Positions 36,587 through 36,668 of a stretch of 36,668 nt of DNA are shown here, one piece after another. The stretch is taken from the IMG/VR virus record IMGVR_UViG_3300030099_000154, positions 1 to 36,668 of that record, one strand, 5' to 3'. This stretch comes from a virus. The translations under genes and the position numbers were made by a program. The notes below the pieces were generated by a model. The model saw only the letters and a list, made by a program, of their open reading frames with translations. It did not search any database and was not told where the DNA came from. How positions within the stretch are numbered: the stretch's first letter is position 1; the number at the start of each line of letters is the position of its first letter.

Positions 36587-36648
36587 TGTTTTACCTTTTA
36601 CCACCTCTATGGCTTTTTTCGTTCTTTTGCGGATATTTATTTGGATAG
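36586..36648 (+). CDS. 20-residue hydrophobic peptide
   Basis: A tiny ORF starting in a TGATG overlap: MFYLLPPLWLFSFFCGYLFG. It is nearly all hydrophobic, a likely single membrane-spanning peptide. The coupling to its neighbour makes translation plausible, although the size makes this uncertain. A short hydrophobic peptide in a phage lysis or membrane region could be a small pinholin-like or leader peptide. Confidence 0.4.
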   Translation: MFYLLPPLWLFSFFCGYLFG

Positions 36649-36668
36649 ATGATGGCAACCAAATTAAG
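36649..36668 (+). CDS. Start of a further gene, truncated by window end
   Basis: ATG at 36649 (or 36652) directly follows the previous stop and reads M-M-A-T-K-L to the end of the window. Only 6 codons are visible. By layout it would be a further late gene, possibly scaffold, head or capsid. The coding assignment is only suggested by the tight packing. Confidence 0.35.

Overview
The window is a stretch of a tailed double-stranded DNA phage genome, and I see no bacterial chromosomal genes in it. Nearly all genes lie on the plus strand in tightly overlapping operons (ATGA, TAATG and TGATG junctions are frequent). The AT-rich coding, the P22-type portal and neck-like proteins, the large internal (ejection-type) virion proteins and the many tiny proteins with a recurring GG motif resemble uncultured marine podoviruses of Alphaproteobacteria. 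That host and habitat assignment is inference. No integrase, excisionase, tRNA, rRNA, CRISPR array or transposase was seen.

Layout. (1) 1-9916, late structural genes: the C-terminal end of a tail fibre-like protein, a large neck or tail-hub candidate, and a run of tape-measure/ejection-type virion proteins of 292, 300, 606 and 992 residues, ending with a T4-type (GH24) lysozyme. (2) 9913-10517: a lone minus-strand ribbon-helix-helix regulator, divergent from a DUF1064-type nuclease candidate. (3) 10509-18636: one long replication and recombination operon behind a good sigma70-like promoter. It holds a Sak4-like ATPase, a DUF669 protein, a winged-helix protein, a RadD-like helicase, a Cas4/RecB-like Fe-S nuclease, a TOPRIM/RepA-type primase-helicase, an N6-adenine methyltransferase and a DUF6378 protein. 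(4) 18657-22618: an SprT-like metalloprotease unit and an operon of accessory genes, each behind its own promoter. (5) 22619-26368: an unusual regulatory region holding inverted repeats, the small terminase gene, two CTTCGGG-rich tracts (one a strong G-quadruplex motif), two strong terminators, three promoters, a GP88-type cysteine-rich protein and an XRE-type regulator. (6) 26413-36668: late genes begin again with an 816-residue Gly/Pro-rich structural candidate, the large terminase subunit, three small basic GG-motif proteins, the portal, and a train of small proteins that includes an EF-hand membrane protein. The window ends inside the first codons of another gene.

How it fits together. 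Major capsid, scaffold and tail-tube genes are not visible. They would fit between the right end and the left end if the genome is circularly permuted or the window is a partial genome. No DNA polymerase is visible either, so the phage may recruit the host replisome through its primase-helicase, or encode a polymerase outside the window. Six early-type promoters share TTGACN and TATA-like elements, and five of them carry a dyad-like TGCAAT-N-ATTGC element in the spacer. This suggests one regulator, perhaps the XRE-type protein at 26003 or the RHH protein at 9913-10092, controls several transcription units together.

Most noteworthy are this shared promoter/operator family, the ten-run G-rich array at 23983-24061, an mRNA hairpin that puts the start codon of the 816-residue gene in its loop, a C-terminal GG motif shared by several unrelated small proteins, a GKSISDADR module shared between an internal virion protein and a small protein, an EF-hand membrane protein that could be a calcium-sensing holin, and the two-cluster cysteine pattern of the GP88-like protein.
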